Shown: piece by piece, positions 47,601-59,458 of the stretch
Layout: the number at the start of each line of letters is the position of its first letter
Numbering within the stretch: position 1 is the first letter of the stretch
Assembly: GCA_964036295.1 (NCBI GenBank)
Contig: OZ038467.1
Location: 20,529,670 to 20,593,669, forward strand
DNA: 64,000 nt
Direction: 5' to 3'
DNA from: Plumapathes pennacea
Taxonomy: Eukaryota > Cnidaria > Anthozoa > Antipatharia > Myriopathidae
Notes under the pieces: generated by a model
Told to the model about the DNA's origin: nothing
What the model saw: only the letters and a program-made list of their open reading frames with translations
Database searches by the model: none
Made by a program: the position numbers and the translations under genes

Positions 47601-49432
47601 ATACGGTTTCATTCTGTGACGCAGTTTTTTTTATACGTATAGATGTCCTAAAGAAGAGATATAAAAAACGAGAAGCATCTATTAATCCACTCCCATGGTA
47701 CGAAGACTGGCAGTTGTCTCTGGACAAAATCTACACCAAACTACAGATGGTCAGCAAAGAGACCGAGCGAGAGTGCAAACAAACCGAAGATTACTTCGAC
47801 ATGCATGAAATATTTAAAACGCACACAGAAGAAAGCAATATAAAACCAAGAGTTGTTCTTGTTGAGGGAAAACCTGGAATTGGCAAGACGACGTTTTCCC
47901 AGAAATTGACCTACGACTGGTCCAGGGACAAGATCAAGATCAGCGAGTCATTCCCAGAGTTTAAAATCTTCTTGAAGCTAAAGTGCAGGGACTTATCACG
48001 TGAAGCGCGTTCCACAGCTGTTGACGACATCTTGAAGAAAGCCATCGCTGATTTGCTTCCAATTGACCAGCCAGAGCTTAGAGGTGCTCTGATCAGATAC
48101 ATTAAAGACGAAAATTGCAAAGTCTTGATGCTCCTTGACGGCTTGGATGAACTGCCTCAAGACATCGATCTGTATCCACTGATCAAAGGAGACATTTTCT
48201 CTAATCTTCATCTTCTGCTTACAAGTCGGGACACCCCCGAGCTACGGAAACACTGCGACAGTCTTTTCCAGATCATTGGATTCACTTTAGAAGACGCGAA
48301 GTCCTACATTCGTCAGTTCTTTGTAAAGAACCCAGAAAATGGCCAAGTTCTCCTGGAGCGGATTGAAGCAGAAAGCCAAGATGGCGTACTACTTCGAGAA
48401 CTGACACGCATCCCGCTGAACACGACTCTTCTCTGCGCTGTTTGGAAGGAAACAAATGGCCGACTGCCTTCGCACACAACTCAACTGTACCAAAAGATTA
48501 TTTGGTGTATTCTGAAAATCTACTACAAGAAGAAAGCCCAAGATCCCCCCGTTGACATACTGGCGAAACATGAAGAAGACCTTGCCGCTCTCGGTCGTTT
48601 GGCTCTGCAAGGGCTTCAAAATGACCAACTTCACTTCAGTGAAGACGACCTTCACGCCGAAGACCGCGCGACGACAATTCTGGATTCTGGATTCCTCTCG
48701 AAAGCAACAAGTGATTCAATTTTAAATCCTCGCTCAACGTATCAATTCCTTCATAAGACATTGCAGGAATTCTTTGCTGCGTTAAATTTGCAGAAGCAGT
48801 CTTTGTCAGGTAACGAAGCTTATCTAGAATATTTTAGTGAGGCTACAGGTTATGGGTTTTATCGTGTTTTTAAGTTCAAACAGGTAGCGATATTCCTTGC
48901 TGGTCTGATGAGTCAAAACTCCGAGGCGGGAGAAATTTGTGTTCGTCTAGTTCGCTCTCTCACACAGAACATTTCAAATACTGATGATCGTTCTAGTTTT
49001 CTTTACATATGCGATGTAATCCGTGAAAACGTCAGCGTCGACTTAGAAGAAGATTTACATTCAGCTGTCGTCAGCAGTTTCACTTGGGAGAGACTGGTAC
49101 TGAACCACGAGCGGCTTGATGAGAATTCAGTTGAATATCGACTTGTGTGTCAAGTATTGGAGAGAAACAGACCACTGGAAAGGTTACATTTGGGCTACAA
49201 CGAGATAAAAGATATAAGTAAGCTAAGTAAATGTATTGTGAGAAATTCAACACTGAAGTCATTATATTTGCATCATAACCCGCTCCTTCATACAGGTGTT
49301 CCTGCACTCGCTAAAAATCTCCAACACAACAAAACCCTAGAACTGTTAGTGTTGGACAAGAAATGGAGCAAGGAACCAGCTATGCTGGAGTTAAAACGAC
49401 ACAACACACACCTGGATATTGACTATTTTTAA
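38649..49432 (+). CDS. NOD-like receptor: Death - linker - NACHT - LRR
   Basis: This is an intracellular sensor of the NLR family. The NACHT ATPase drives oligomerisation, the Death domain recruits adaptors, and the LRR tail senses or autoinhibits. My model has 13 coding exons: 38649-38715, 39803-40074, 41160-41199, 41818-41883, 42706-42801, 43365-43454, 43700-43777, 44168-44254, 44670-44750, 44868-44948, 45061-45129, 46238-46306 and 47643-49432. All have GT/AG borders and consistent phases, giving an open frame of 961 residues. Death domain is at about 24-108. NACHT: Walker A GKPGIGKTT at 441-449, Walker B LDGLDEL around 530-536, sensor TSRD near 559-562, FLHKTLQEFFAAL near 734-746, then 2-3 LRRs at about 877-940. 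The start is the first ATG after the 38636 acceptor. Similar architectures are abundant in corals. Linker exon boundaries need transcript support. Confidence 0.85.
39803..40074 (+). other. Exon 2: Death domain
   Basis: The exon (phase 1 in, phase 0 out) encodes a Death-fold domain of about 85 residues. It shows LVHSWKRVGMRLGL (helix 2 with the conserved Trp), the LEDID turn, KALTMLMEWHNRM (helix 5 with the conserved Trp) and LSKALIREGLFELERKYC (helix 6). In the receptor this is the likely signalling module. A CARD or DED is less likely, given the W...LGL and MLMEW pattern. Confidence 0.85.
43000..43286 (+). repeat. Left arm of ~295-bp intronic inverted repeat
   Basis: This lies in intron 5 of the receptor gene. 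It is highly similar to the reverse complement of 45135-45432, sharing GTGACAGACATGTATACATTA, GAGGGTCTGGTTAGAAATAT, and CTCTCTCGCCCTG in matching order. The ORFs over both arms are readings of this repeat. Confidence 0.85.
44414..44580. mobile_element. pogo/Tigger-type MITE in receptor intron 8
   Basis: It is about 167 bp with imperfect inverted ends: CAATGGAGTACCGTTATTTC at left and the complement of GAAATGCAGGGATCCACTG at right. Internal repeats of GTGGCCGTAATAGC/GTGGCTGTAATAAG are present. The CAGTGGATCC end followed by TA on the right is typical of pogo/Tigger elements; the left TA is degenerate. Confidence 0.6.
45135..45432 (-). repeat. Right arm of ~295-bp intronic inverted repeat
   Basis: This lies in intron 11, beginning five bases after the exon 11 donor. 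It is the inverted partner of 43000-43286, differing mainly by a poly-A expansion near 45288-45304. Together the arms enclose exons 6-11. Confidence 0.85.
46916..47075. mobile_element. piggyBac-type MITE, degenerate, receptor intron 12
   Basis: The left part TTTTTCACTCCCAGCATTGATC and the right part GGGGTGTGAAAG match the family ends loosely. Internal motifs such as GATCAACTTCAATTTCC and AATTCTCACTA match other copies. Confidence 0.5.
47078..47575. mobile_element. Possible short transposon with G/C-run inverted ends
   Basis: The sequence TACATCCCTGGGGGGAGGGA (about 47092) is inverted at about 47538-47563 (CTCC, a long C run, then AGGGATATAATAAA). The pair encloses ~480 bp of non-coding sequence in intron 12. 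Target duplications are not clear, so the class is unassigned. Confidence 0.35.
47643..49432 (+). other. Exon 13: NACHT, helical domains and LRR tail
   Basis: This single 1790-bp exon encodes residues 366-961. After the YEDWQLSLDKIYTKL lead-in come the P-loop, a Walker B with paired acidic residues (D531, D534, E535), sensor-1 TSRD, the conserved Pro of RIPLNTTLLC near residue 623, and the QEFFAAL segment of the helical domain. The LRR region is very short (LERLHLGYNEI, LKSLYLHHNPL, LELLVLDKKW). Keeping the ATPase in one intronless exon is common among cnidarian NLRs. Confidence 0.85.
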
Positions 49433-51100
49433 CTATAAAAATGTTCTGAGACAACAGACAAGCGTTTGTTTACATTTCACGGCTCACAAAACAATTTTCT
49501 CTTTGAATCAATTATGTTTCTCTTCAAAACTGAAACTTGTTTGACCAGAAATTTGTCAAAAAACCAACAACACAAGTTTATTTCTGTCGGGAAAAATATC
49601 CACACTGCTCAGCATTGTTTAGGGGAATTTTTTGAGGTGAAACAGTGGCATTTTCATTCATAAAACGATTTGACAACAAGAAAATTCGACAAGAAAGCAG
49701 AAACACTCGCCGCGTTTGTGTCATGTTGTGAACAGAAATTCAAACATAGAGGCATTTGACTGAGAAAATACGGATTTATTGATCAGAAAAAAATCACAGT
49801 AACATCGGATCATTGATAAGCAACAGGGAATAACATTTGAGCAGAAAACAATCAAAGAGAACAAGTTATTTGAAATTTCTTACCGTAAACTTGTGAAATA
49901 TGTATTTCGCCGCGCGGGAACGGAAAACACTCCAAGTCACATCGCTTTCTTGACACAAAAAAAGTCTTCAGCAGCTTCTACAGAATTTCCCTGACCGTCA
50001 GATTGAAGAACAACTCGTATTTATCAGCATAAAGCGGTGTAATGAAACCAGTAAATATCCAAAACTGATTTCCAAAACAAAGTGTGTGTACAACTGTTCT
50101 TCTCTCGGTCTATGTACGGTGGTCCACAATTCAAAATAATGAACATAAAATCCATTAGAACGTATTCACAGTCAGAAAAGAGTTCCGGTATATCCTCCAG
50201 AATTGTTTGAAGCCTTCAAAGATCTCGTCAGTTCATCTTGGGCAGTTGTATAATTTTGCGTTGAATAAAGCCATCCGTAATTCAAAATTCTTCTCGGCAG
50301 TCCAAGTAGCGTTAAGAAATCGAAGCGTAGTTTCCACAGAAGCAAGTACAGTGCGTTTTCCGTGCCGTTTTCTTTACACAGTTATTGCATCACCCACCTT
50401 TGCAGAGTTTCTTTCTCGTTCAAATTTTTTTTTTCAAATGATCAAGCGAAAACTTTCAACCAATCAGCTGCTTGCGATTTTACAAAAGGATCGAAATACA
50501 CCAATGAAAAAATTCTTCTATTTCCTCAGAGGTACGGTTCGCATATTCTCTCTGCTGCAAATAGTATGTTCACTGGTTAACTCGTTTTACGGTTACTTTG
50601 TAAAATTTAGTCCGCGATCCTTCAAACTTTTTTAAAAAAACTGCAGATTATTTCTGGCAAGAAAGATTTTAGAGATGAAGTGTTTTGCCGCGTGAAAAAG
50701 AAAACTTACGCTTGCCTGTTGCCACGTGATACAGACGTGGGGAGAGGTCATGTAATGTGTATTGTCTTTAGGAAATTTGATGATTACTTCTAAACTGTGC
50801 CACGCTTTCCGTAAAGTATTGCATTAAATGAACATTAGATTTGTACTGCATAGAAATAGTGTGTGTAGTGCAAGACTTAGACTCGTGAATTATACTTATT
50901 TTAATAAAGTCCAAACGAGGAGCTCAAACAATACGGTGAACTGCGACACTAAAATACCGTGATTGCGTTTAGCACACTTTCCCCTCAGCTCGCTAACTGC
51001 CCCAAAAGAGAAATAAAAAGACAAAACGCAATTGAAAAACCATCTTTTAAATCACTGGCCGTCGAAGTCACGCGATGGAGCGTCACCAATACATTGTTTA
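49433..51100. other. 3' flank of the receptor gene, no gene seen
   Basis: It probably includes the receptor 3'UTR. AATAAA hexamers lie at 50264-50269 and 50903-50908. The ORF at 50207-50635 has no family features and is not supported. Confidence 0.4.
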
Positions 51101-51106
51101 TGCGTC

Positions 51107-51138
51107 TGCGCACGCGCAGTAATATGACAAAATGGCGA
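51107..51138. promoter_or_regulatory. Promoter-like NRF-1 and YY1 motifs
   Basis: TGCGCACGCGCA (51107-51118) fits the NRF-1 palindrome and AAAATGGCGA (51129-51138) fits a YY1 site. This pair is typical of TATA-less promoters of broadly expressed animal genes. It could drive a transcript toward the exon-like segments at 52660 and 55500, or one on the minus strand. Confidence 0.4.
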
Positions 51139-52659
51139 CGGGATGGCTTGGCAAGTTCTAGCTCGTGTTATACCTTTTGCCTTTATGTAAACTGCACCAA
51201 ACGCTTCGTCTGGTCCGTACAGAAACGTACGCTGCGCAGGAAACCACAAATTGCGTTCAAAGTCACGTCACAAGGTACGGGCGATCATTGTATCATGCTT
51301 GGAACGAATCCCGATTTTTTTATAACGAACACACTTTCCCAATCCGTTGGCAGCTCGTTGTGTCGGGATTCCACTAAATAAAACCACCCGCTATCCTGAA
51401 CTCAAGTCTAAACTCGAGTGTTTTGCAAGCAAATTATGTATTAATGTTACGGTCATTCATGAACACGTGTTTGACAACAATGAAATGACTTGCAGTTCAT
51501 AAGCACATGGGACATTTTAATTTTATTCATCGAGTTTATCAGTGCCCATGATACCACCAGGAAGAGAGTTTCTTTATTCATTTGTTTCAGAATATAAACT
51601 TGTGTCAATTCAATAAACATTTACACGTGTATTTTACAAGCTGGACCATTATTCAAACACCACTGAACGGACTCCAACCGGACAAAAGTTTGCAAAACAT
51701 CACAGATAGAGGTCTCAACTGTATAACTTGAACTGACTTGGTCATGGTATTCGATTAAAGTGTGTTTTAACATCTTGGGAATCTGGCACAACTTGTAAAA
51801 TACATTTGTAAATGTTTTAATGAATTGACCCCAGTGCATATAATTTGTCGTATCAATGTTTGGAGGTGCAAATATCACTAGGAATCTGGGTATGGGGCTG
51901 CGACGTGTTACAATATTATTTGCAGTTTTTGGCCAACAGGTTTTGCTCATTCTCACATATTTACTGAAATTCATAACTTTTCATTGTGATCGAGTGTCAA
52001 ATACTGAAAGTTCGATTACAAATAACATTGTCTAATAAATTATAGCAATTGCTAAATAATTGTTTGTTGATACAACTGTGTCAATCAGTGGAATGCACAT
52101 CTATTGTCATATTAATCTAGCATATATTAACTTCAATCGATGACTTCGGCAACACAGGGCCATTGTTCAAAGCATGACTACAGGTGGTTATGGATTAAGG
52201 TCAAAATTTTGTTGCCATTTTAAAGCCTGGAAATGGGAAGCTTTCACTTACAAAATGACTTCCTTGATATGATGTTATGAGCTGGAACAATCTTTTACCT
52301 GGGTCTTTGATAAAAATACTTGTGCAGTGTCTAATTGGCAGAAAATGGATTTTTTTTACTGTACTGGCCGGCTAGCTTGATCAGGCTTTGAACATCTGAA
52401 ACCAGAGGTGTACTGTACATGTCCCATGGGCTCAGCTGCCCTGGCTTTTGTAAGCAATTTTAACATGCCAAACAAAACTGAACCAACTGATTATAATTGA
52501 TCGAGCTGCTACAACTACATGGCTACAGCATTCTCTTAGCAAAACTGCACAAATTGCTTTTGGTGATACATGCGGCAATAACTGTGAAATTTGCTCATCT
52601 TTACAAGTCTGTGAGTCAAATTTATTGAATAACTTCAACGATTTTCACTTGCAACACAG

Positions 52660-52707
52660 AGATCACCATGACAGATGCCTACAAACTGCGTGGAGTGACT
52701 GTTGCAG
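52660..52707 (+). CDS. Candidate first coding exon, gene unassigned
   Basis: The acceptor CAACACAG precedes 52660 and the donor GCAG/GTACGTGAG follows 52707. The ATG at 52668 opens 13 codons (MTDAYKLRGVTVA) and leaves phase 1. It lies about 1.5 kb after the NRF-1/YY1 motifs. I do not recognise the peptide. Its phase fits the candidate exon at 55500-55659. It could belong to the patatin-like gene downstream or to an unrelated short gene. Confidence 0.35.
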
Positions 52708-53550
52708 GTACGTGAGTCCTAGTTCTTGTGGGACACCTTCCATTTCTTTCTTGGTGAAACCCGCAAGGTTAATGCCACATTTGGGATTTGGAGCTTGTAC
52801 ACCCTGCTCTCGCTGTGGTATGTGATGTCTATGGGCAAAATAAGGCTGTTCACTGATTCCACCTATTAACTGTCAGTGGGTGAACATTTGTTATTCTTGA
52901 ATCTAGTTGGGGGAGGGACTCTGGTAGATTTAAAGCTGATAAGCTTTCCTTGAGGTTTTGCTGATTATGCATTTACTTATCCTTGCTTTTTTGCGTAGTG
53001 TGGTGAAATTTGATAACCCAAAGAATTGAGTTCAGATTTGCATAAATATGTTTTGTGCATATGGCGGACGTCATTAAAATACTTTTAGAAGAAAACCTCC
53101 TCAAAGAGAACAAAATGTGGCAGGAACATAAAAATGTCCTATCGGCTTGTTACTTGTTTGGTACAAAAATAAGCAATGTGAATAATGATGCGCCACGAAT
53201 ATTAATATTAAAAATGAATATTAATTAGTTGGACCCCACAAAATCCTATTTGGACCCCTAAATTTTGGAAGAGGGAGTCCGAAGGACCCCCAGTTTTGAA
53301 ATCCTGGATACAACACTGCTTTAATGATCCCTGTCTATGTGGGAAGAAAGTAGAGACCAGAAGCTGCACCCTTGTATGGCCCACATTCTTAAATATTATT
53401 CACTCAAACATTTAAGCATAACATTTTCTTTGTTCTTATGTTTTGTTAGTTATAGTCTTGATGAGTAGGGATGTCAACTCTATATGCATGTCAACTCCAC
53501 ACAGTGATGTTCAGGTTAAAACAATGAATGTTTGTTCTGGATACAGTTAA

Positions 53551-53749
53551 CCCTTTCACTCCCAAGCTCAAGATTCAGATTCTCCTAACCTTTTAAGAAG
53601 AAACTGTATGAGCGATGTAGTGAGAATTCATAGTTTAATTAGTTTTTGTCTGAACAAGGTATTAAAAGCCAAGTTATCCTTTCTGTATATATTTCTGGTG
53701 AGAAATGGAAGGAGATAATTGAAGTTGGTCACTCTTAGAAGTGAAAGGC
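53551..53749. mobile_element. piggyBac-type MITE, best-preserved copy
   Basis: TTAA (53547-53550) precedes CCCTTTCACTCCCAAGCTC, and the right end GAAGTGAAAGGC is followed by TTAA (53750-53753). The 199-bp length and TTAA duplication define the family found throughout the window. No coding content. Confidence 0.8.
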
Positions 53750-53753
53750 TTAA

Positions 53754-55226
53754 TAGGTGGCCTGTTCAGTTTCAACTCATATATCTTGGGTAATTTTCTA
53801 TTCTTTTTCCCATTAAATCATTCAGTATCTTCCAAGCTGCTCTTTGGTTATCAGAATTCTCTTTGATTAGTTTTTCACAATAGTTCTTTTAAGCTCATTT
53901 ACTTCTTTGTCAATAAATGGTTTCTCATCTTTATAGGCCTTCCAATCAGCTGGCTGACAGTGTTTATAGCCTTTTTCTTCAGCCAGTCTCATTTGTTTTA
54001 ATTCATTATAACCACAGAGAAGGATGGTTTGTTTTCACACTTGCAACTGTAGTTCGGCATTGTGCATGTTTGTCATATACATTTAAAATGCATTTCCTAT
54101 GCATTTCAGATATTACTCATGTGTTCATTTTTGTGTATGGCCACAGGGCATTTTTCAGTTCTGTTACAAATTGTTTCTTATCAAAGTTTTTAAACTTCCT
54201 TGATTCAATAAACCTGGGTTGTCTTCTGGTTATACTGAATTTCCTTCCTTGTAAATTATATTGTAATCATTGATCAAAAGCGGGAATACTGTAGAGCGAA
54301 TTTATGCTGTCTGTCTCGTTTGTGATAAATACATTTATTAGCGTAATGCTGGTATGTGGGTCTTTTTATTGTCTGGGACAATTTTATTTTTGTTGATAAT
54401 TAATTATTGTGTCTAACAGATGTTGAATATTAGACTCTAAAGGATTAAAGAATGTTGCAGCTCAAACCTGCCAGAATATAAACTTCTGTGTATTTAATGT
54501 AGTATCCATTTTTTTTCAAAAACATATCAATTTTTTTAGTTTTCTACAGGTGTGTTTAATGGCCTATACCAGCTTTTAACCAGAAATAGTCATGGATTTA
54601 GCTTCAGTATTTCAAGAGCAATTACCTTCAAGGTCACATTGTCTCGACTATGAGATTTTATTGTGCAAATATATACAAACTTCACCTCCATGTTGTTTCT
54701 ATCTCTATGGATGATATGATAGCCCCTCAAGTTGACCAGCTGATCTCAATAATTGTGATTTCATTTTTCCGGTTTCAATTCATTTATAGCTAAATATCTA
54801 GAGGCTCATTCATCATAAGAATATTTCTAACTTGATCAAAATCTTAATTGCTAAAAAAAGGTTATTACATATTTAGTAGGCACATTTGAAAACCTCTGGC
54901 CTCGGACATCACTTTGCCAAAAGGCCTGGGTTTGGAAGCAATTTCATCAAGTCAACTGCTACCTCTACCAGCAAAACCTCATTATTTTATCTCTAATATA
55001 CGCTCTAAGATTCAAAGGAAGGTTATATGCACCCCTTCAATGTAGGTGCAACCCACTGTTATTCAGTGAGTTGTCTTGAATGATATCATTAATGATATTC
55101 TGCCTAAAAAGTTATGAGGATGCCATGAGTAATTTTTTGTGCTAGTAATGCTTGCCTAGTAATGCAGTGTAGCACTGTAACACAGCACGGCGCCGATCAC
55201 ACACACCGTCACATCACCACGTGAGT
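53754..55226. other. AT-rich stretch, no gene seen
   Basis: The ORF at 53917-54273 is hydrophobic by base composition only and shows no motif. No exon with convincing borders was found. Confidence 0.4.
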
Positions 55227-55395
55227 AGAAACAAATTCTCCCAACCGCTCGTAGAGAATATGTATGAGTGATGTAGTGAGAATTAACAGTTTGATCAACT
55301 CACACCACCCATGAGTAAAAACAACACAAAACCAAATTCTCCCCACTGTCCACAGAGAGAATGCATGAGTGATGTAGGGAGATTTGACAGTTTGA
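55227..55395. repeat. Two tandem partial piggyBac-type MITE copies
   Basis: Two segments of about 85-95 bp share ACAAATTCTCCCAACCG/CCAAATTCTCCCCACTG, ATGAGTGATGTAG and ACAGTTTGATC. They correspond to the inner left part of the MITE and lack its ends. Confidence 0.55.
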
Positions 55396-55499
55396 TCCGC
55401 CATTGTCGTGTTTGGCTAGCTGTACTGTGATTTTTGTACATGGGAGACATTCATAAAGAAATAACTCTCTTTGATAGACTTGCTTGTTTTGCACCACAG

Positions 55500-55659
55500 C
55501 CTGTTGGTCGCCCTATCAAATGTTTGACGCACTTGATGAGATACAGGCTGTGACGAGAGCCGTGTCCGATAGCCAGGGCTACAAAAGTTTCCCCGAATTC
55601 TTCTCTAGTGTGCTATGGCAACTTAGCTCAGTGTCAAATTTGTTTTCACCTTGCCCTGG
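55500..55659 (+). CDS. Candidate internal exon, unassigned
   Basis: The acceptor TTTGCACCACAG precedes 55500 and a moderate donor CCCTGG/GTACGAG follows 55659. Entered in phase 1, it is open and encodes a non-repetitive peptide (CWSPYQMFDALDEIQAV and onward). It leaves phase 2, which is the entry phase of the patatin exon at 56075. I do not recognise the peptide. Chance agreement of phases is possible. Confidence 0.3.
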
Positions 55660-56150
55660 GTACGAGTTGTTTGTTTGTTGTTGTTGTTGTTGCTGTGGTT
55701 ATTATTGTTGTTTTTGTCACCTTGTTGTTATGTGATGCGATAATACTATTGAAGGTTTGTGAAACGAACACATTTATGATCCGTAGGCTCAATGTTCCAA
55801 GAAGATCTTCAGTTGGTGACTTTTGGCCGAAAAGGTTTGTGAGTTCTGTTTGTTTCGCGGAATTGCTGCACGTTTTGGCTCCTGACAAAGTTATATATTT
55901 CTCTTTTTTTTTCTCGTCTTTCAGATCGCACAATAGATTACTACCCCCTCCCCCCAAGTTGATTATCCTGACTTGACTTTCCTGACTTATCCAGACTTTA
56001 ATAGTTCTTAATGTGGCTTGCATAGTTTTGAATAGTGTTTACTCAATGCTTCCATACTTTTTTTCTTTACTCAGGAATTCAGATTTTTCTTGCTTGGCTC
56101 GGCGTTTGACAAGAACCTCCATAGGACTGGTTGGGAGGCGGAGGACCGAG

Positions 56151-59100
56151 GTGAGGTTTACAGAAAAAGAAGAAATATCTGCTAATCAACAACAAAAAGG
56201 CTGCTATCAGAATGTACTCATTTAGAGCTTTCGTTTTAGTGGTCACACTTGATAGTGGAGCGGATATGTGCATGGATTGTTCACTTTCGGTTAAAAGCAT
56301 CAAGTTTGGCAGAAAGACAGGTTTTAGTGTGCCTATCAATTATGGATATAACGGATTCGACTATACAAGAGACAAGGTAGTTCTCAGGCTGAAAATGCGT
56401 CGAAGTAAATCATCTTAACGTAGTACATTTCTGTTGCCGCACTCATCAGTGCAGGTCCACGGAGCAGTCAGTGTAAGTGAGCCTTCACGTAGGAACAGCT
56501 TGCTCGACATCCTTTCTTACAGCCGCATCAAATGATTTTGCGGAGTTTTGCATCACTGGCACGCGGCTCTTTTATATACAAAACGAGTTCCGCAAGCACA
56601 TTACCCTCAGAACGTTGAATTTTCTCATCCTCGTCTATGACTGTCCTTGTCTTCTTTTACAACAAGGCTAGACAAGTGGCGCGGTATCCTCCGCTAATGA
56701 GCTGATCAATTCGAAACTCCAACAATGTTACGGTCAAATTCCTTATTATCGGGTTAAAAGGAATTGTTTCGGAACGATCGATTTTAGCCATGTTTATGAG
56801 CTTTCAGTAACATTTGCTTTTTACCCCGTTTGATTTTTACATTGTCCTTTCTGGTTGTGAAAATCCATTACATCCGCACAGAGTTTACAGTGTTTTACAC
56901 GGACTTGCCGTTTTGGAGCGATCGTTGGACTAATTTCGCCATTTACGAGCGAATTGCCGAAGTCACGTTTTCAGTCACGCTTCTTGTTTGATTCTACCAC
57001 TGCCCACCGCGCGGGCTCGGATATGACGTGTGTTCACGCGAAGTTGACGTGTGTGTTTTTTACTTGTAGAGTTGAATTGCTGATTGTTATGTTGTAAAGT
57101 TTACACTTTGTTTCACCTCGGAAATACATCTTGTAAATCCTCAAACTGTGTTATTACGACCGTTCCATCGTTTGGGAACAGGAATACTAAAATGCCCGTC
57201 TTCAAGGCTGAATTCAATGGTCAAATGCCCCACCCCCGGGGCAAAACATCGCGGAGAAAGGGATAATAAAATAGCCTGAAACTTTGACTTTTGAGTCAAC
57301 TAAATTTTGTGAAACGAGCGTACGAGATATTGTTTCTTTGAGCTAGTTATCCGATGGTTTGAAATATTCCTTTGAAGTATTAAATACGAGTGATTTGCGA
57401 AGATCTATAAACTATAAACGTACTGGGCAAAGAGAAATAAACTCTCGACAAGGGGATATTTTCTTATCGATTCATCACGGTATGTCGGTAATAAACGTCG
57501 GAGTTAAAGTCGCCAGGGCAATGTGTATTTGTTTATTTATCCAGTTATAAAACCAGTACCTTGATCGAGGCAACGATTCAAAATCTTTACGCACCCAAAA
57601 TCTTTTCTGTTTTTATCGAACGGTGCAACACCTGGAGATCGATCTTCCACGTACAGTTGCAACGAATAAACTTGTGCTTGCAGGTTTCTTTCAACACACA
57701 TGTCAAGGGACAATTCGAAACAATTTGGAAGTTTATTATAAAGAATAATATTTCGGCTATCCTGGAGCGAACTTGTATTTGCAAACGGAAGGACTCACAT
57801 TTGACCTTCGGACTTAGGTTTGCAGTAGCCTTTAGGAGCATAGTTCATAAATGAGGTCAGCGAAGCATTTGCGTGTGCAGCACAAACCGCAGGAAAGCCA
57901 TGGCGCCAGGTTCACTACGAATGTGCCTGTCGGTAAGCTTTACCTGCACGATTTGCGCTAAGCTGCCAAGTGGTTGCTCGGCATCGTGATGCACAGACAC
58001 CTTAGGAGTCTTTGTAGTCGCCTATGCCGTGGAACTTCCGTCCATTCCTTTCCGGTCTAATCTCATTGTGGATTTGCTATCCAATTTAGTTGTCTACCCA
58101 AACGGAAGTTTGGTATCGCTGTACGTGCTCCCTGAGCATACTTAAACCGGTAGTTTGTGGAGTTGAGTTGAGCTGAGTGGAGTTGAGTTGAGTTGAGCTG
58201 GAGTTGTGACTTGGAGCCCGAGCTCTCCGTTAGTCTCGAGGCTCTAGAGCTCAGCAGTTTCACGAATAAAGAAGTCATCGAGTACAGAAGCGAGTCCCCT
58301 AAAATCTGCTCCGTAACACACACACCAAGCGCACAGCTAACTGGTTTTGCGTAAAGTGGAGTGAAATTAAGGGAACCAGTCTAGACCCGCCACTGAATTC
58401 AAAATTCCCACTCTCTGTCGAAGAGGTGAAATCGTCTTCACCCCATGGACAGAGCGGTCTGTCAAAGTCCCGTCTCCCAGACAAACGAGAGCGTCAAATC
58501 CCCCTTTCGAAGTGTCGAATTGACCAACGCAAAAGCTTAGCTAAAAACCTATCATCCTGTAATGCAAATACGCCGTATATTTTGGGTACAAAATTAATCA
58601 CATACAAAGCATGCAGCGGCACTTTCTGCGGATGCGGTAGAATTCGATCGCATGTTGTACTTGTCTTCGACTACCTGCTCGGGTTCCAGTGCACTGCGTC
58701 TTTTTTGCTTCTATGCCAGCTAGATTTGCACCGTGAAAAATGTATCTTCTCTCTCACCACTTTGCCCGTTCTTGAAAGACTTTGTCTCTTTTGGCATGCA
58801 AATGAAAAGAGCATTGAACTTTACTATATTCCCAGCCAAGGTTTTGTGGCCTGCTCCTATATCCGACTGGTGCTCAGATTTAGCGGAGCACTGTGCAACA
58901 CATTTAGACCACTCAGAAAGCTTTAAGATTCTATTTTCGGCTCCGCAGACTAAGGACTTCTGGGTACTAACAACTTTTATATTCTGCGTATTTCCTTTAC
59001 TTTTCGACAAAATAAAAAAAATCATTTTCCAAATGTCAGGAATTTTATACATTTAAAGCAAACTTTAAAAATAGTTGAATAGGAGACATGATTTCAAACT

Positions 59101-59455
59101 CTTTACCGTATTTCCGACTAAAGTAACATTCACTTCCGGTTTAATGTAGATGACACAAAACCAACCAAAATATGCATTGTCTTGGGCTATCCGACATATC
59201 TTTTTTAACTTTCAGGCTCATTATATAATAAGAAATAAGCCTGAACATGTAAATTACATTTAAAGTCTAAATTCCATCAATGTCGAATTCGACTTCCGGT
59301 CAAGATGGCGGCCATTTTGGAAAGCTACTTAACTGGATTTAACAGAAAGTTTCGCGATGGCACTATATCAGATATTTATTAGCATGACAAAATGTATATT
59401 TCCTGCAAGTTTGGTGCTTTTAACCGAAGGTGAACAATTCGGCCCAAATTCTGCA
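56151..59455. other. Long intron of the patatin-like pseudogene, mostly featureless
   Basis: It contains a degenerate (GTTGA)n tract at about 58155-58207 and YY1-like CAAGATGGCGGCCATTTT at about 59300. One relative of the 90-bp repeat lies near 56208-56260 (AGAATGTACTCATTTAGAGC). The ORF at 58426-58926 is not supported by any family feature. Confidence 0.4.
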
Positions 59456-59458
59456 CAT

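Noticed and set aside
50959-51381. 140-residue ORF over the NRF-1/YY1 region
   Set aside because: It spans a GC-rich promoter-like stretch and has no domain pattern.
57180-57260. Possible short gene around ATGCCCGTCTTCAAGGC
   Set aside because: The ORF is short, ends in a C/G-run segment, and no matching exon was found on either side.
58426-58926. 166-residue ORF in the long patatin intron
   Set aside because: No family features, and overlapping ORFs on both strands suggest chance.
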